A stretch of DNA of 64,000 nucleotides. It comes from Durusdinium trenchii (taxonomy: Eukaryota > Sar > Dinophyceae > Suessiales > Symbiodiniaceae). A program made the position numbers and the translations under genes. The stretch spans positions 76,284-140,283 of the forward strand of contig CAXAMN010006635.1 of the NCBI GenBank assembly GCA_963970005.1, read 5' to 3'. Below the pieces are notes generated by a model. That model did no database searches, was not told where the DNA came from, and worked only from the letters and a program-made list of their open reading frames with translations. Positions 63,250 to 64,000 of the stretch are shown here, in pieces; positions within the stretch are counted from its first letter, which is position 1, and every line of letters begins with the position of its first letter.

Positions 63250-64000
63250 CCAAAAAATATGTCGGACATGTCGGAACTTCGTCCGGCTTCCAACCTACCG
63301 CGCAGGTTCTTTGCGCTGTCATGGTTCGGTGTAGGTGGCAAAGCTCAGATGCCGCCCCATGCCATCTAATAACGAAATACCAGGGCCAAGGATGGACCAA
63401 AGCTCAGCTCAACACACATTTATCTGGTATTAGTATGTATATATCAAAGCTTCCTGAGGGGTGAGGGTGGTTTATGGAGCCCCCCAAATCACCTCTGGCT
63501 TCTTAATGGACACCCCTCAGGGGGCTCTGGTACTTGGGCTCGAAGAACCCATGCAAAAGCAACAACAAAAGGAGCATTGCAAACACTCTAGGATTACTTC
63601 CACACACACTCACACACCAAGCTGAGACTTGCAAATCAACAGCTCAAAGGAGGAAAGCCATTCTTCTATTCAGCCTGCAGGATGATCACTCTCCCCTTAT
63701 CTTCACCTCAAGGATGGCTGTATTTCAAAAGCAGTTGGGTACTCGTCAAGCCTGGTGAAATGATCAGAGATCAACCCCAGCAAGGAAGAAAGGACATGCT
63801 CAGCCAAGAAACGATGTCTGCTGGCTTCATGCCTGGGCTCTGCGAAGCAATCTGTTTGAAAGCAGGTACGGACCGGACCCTCTTCTATTGGGTGATCTAA
63901 GTGGATCGAATCCGATTCAAATGGTCCTCCACTAGTTGTTTGGGGTCAATATCCACCATTGCAGTCAAATCGTATGGCCAATCTCATCCACCTACAGTCC
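63250..64000. other. No gene recognised
   Basis: Short frames on both strands. TATGGAGCCCCCCAAATCAC and ACCCCTCAGGGGGCTC near 63475-63525 resemble degenerate foldback-family words. Confidence 0.5.

Noticed and set aside
1-64000. tRNA, rRNA or snRNA genes
   Set aside because: I looked for A/B-box combinations and cloverleaf-like stems and saw none that I can defend. A covariance-model search would be decisive.
1-64000. Telomeric TTTAGGG arrays
   Set aside because: Only isolated CCCTAAA-like words occur, never in tandem.

Overview
This window looks like nuclear DNA of a dinoflagellate, most likely a coral symbiont of the family Symbiodiniaceae. Three things point there. First, there are eleven short pentatricopeptide (PPR) segments with the Ser-Ala-Ala-Ile-Ser-Ala-Cys-Glu-Lys signature that I associate, from memory, with Symbiodinium predicted proteins; seven form the clearest cluster. 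Second, the sequence has no bacterial-style gene packing: coding-like stretches are about 100-450 nt, isolated, often flanked by GT/AG-type sites, and embedded in foldbacks, minisatellites and microsatellites. Third, a viral polymerase-like frame resembles the sobemo/dinornavirus group, a lineage that includes an RNA virus of a dinoflagellate. Two assembly gaps are present (400 N at 6004-6403 and 10 N at 29201-29210), both next to tandem repeats.

Layout. 1-6 kb: no recognisable gene; foldbacks and a TAGGCGTTCTTGCCC-type minisatellite running towards the first gap. 6-17.5 kb: mostly featureless DNA with GC-rich islands and one frame-broken minus-strand coding relic (14.2-15.0 kb). 17.5-23 kb: an unidentified minus-strand gene in at least two exons (18.08-18.85 kb), a hairpin element and another minus-strand relic (19.8-20.3 kb). 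23-31.2 kb: seven PPR segments, all on the minus strand and in an order compatible with one multi-exon PPR gene; a plus-strand candidate exon lies at 28.43-28.61 kb. 31-48 kb: sparse candidate exons among foldbacks and degenerate arrays. 47.6-48.3 kb: a minus-strand two-exon candidate. 48.65-50.3 kb: the RdRp-like endogenous viral element, with a diverged coding module repeated on either side. 50.8-52.35 kb: four 52-bp repeats followed by about 100 copies of a 13-bp unit. 53-59 kb: small minus-strand exons. 60.5-63.3 kb: four more minus-strand PPR segments.

Biology. The PPR segments would belong to organelle RNA-binding proteins. The viral frame covers only the N-terminal part of an RNA-dependent RNA polymerase through motif A; motifs B and C (GDD) are not seen, so it cannot be a complete polymerase. 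The remaining coding-like segments are not recognised, and function is not assigned to them. Exon boundaries are read by eye; dinoflagellates use non-canonical splice sites, so all boundaries are provisional.
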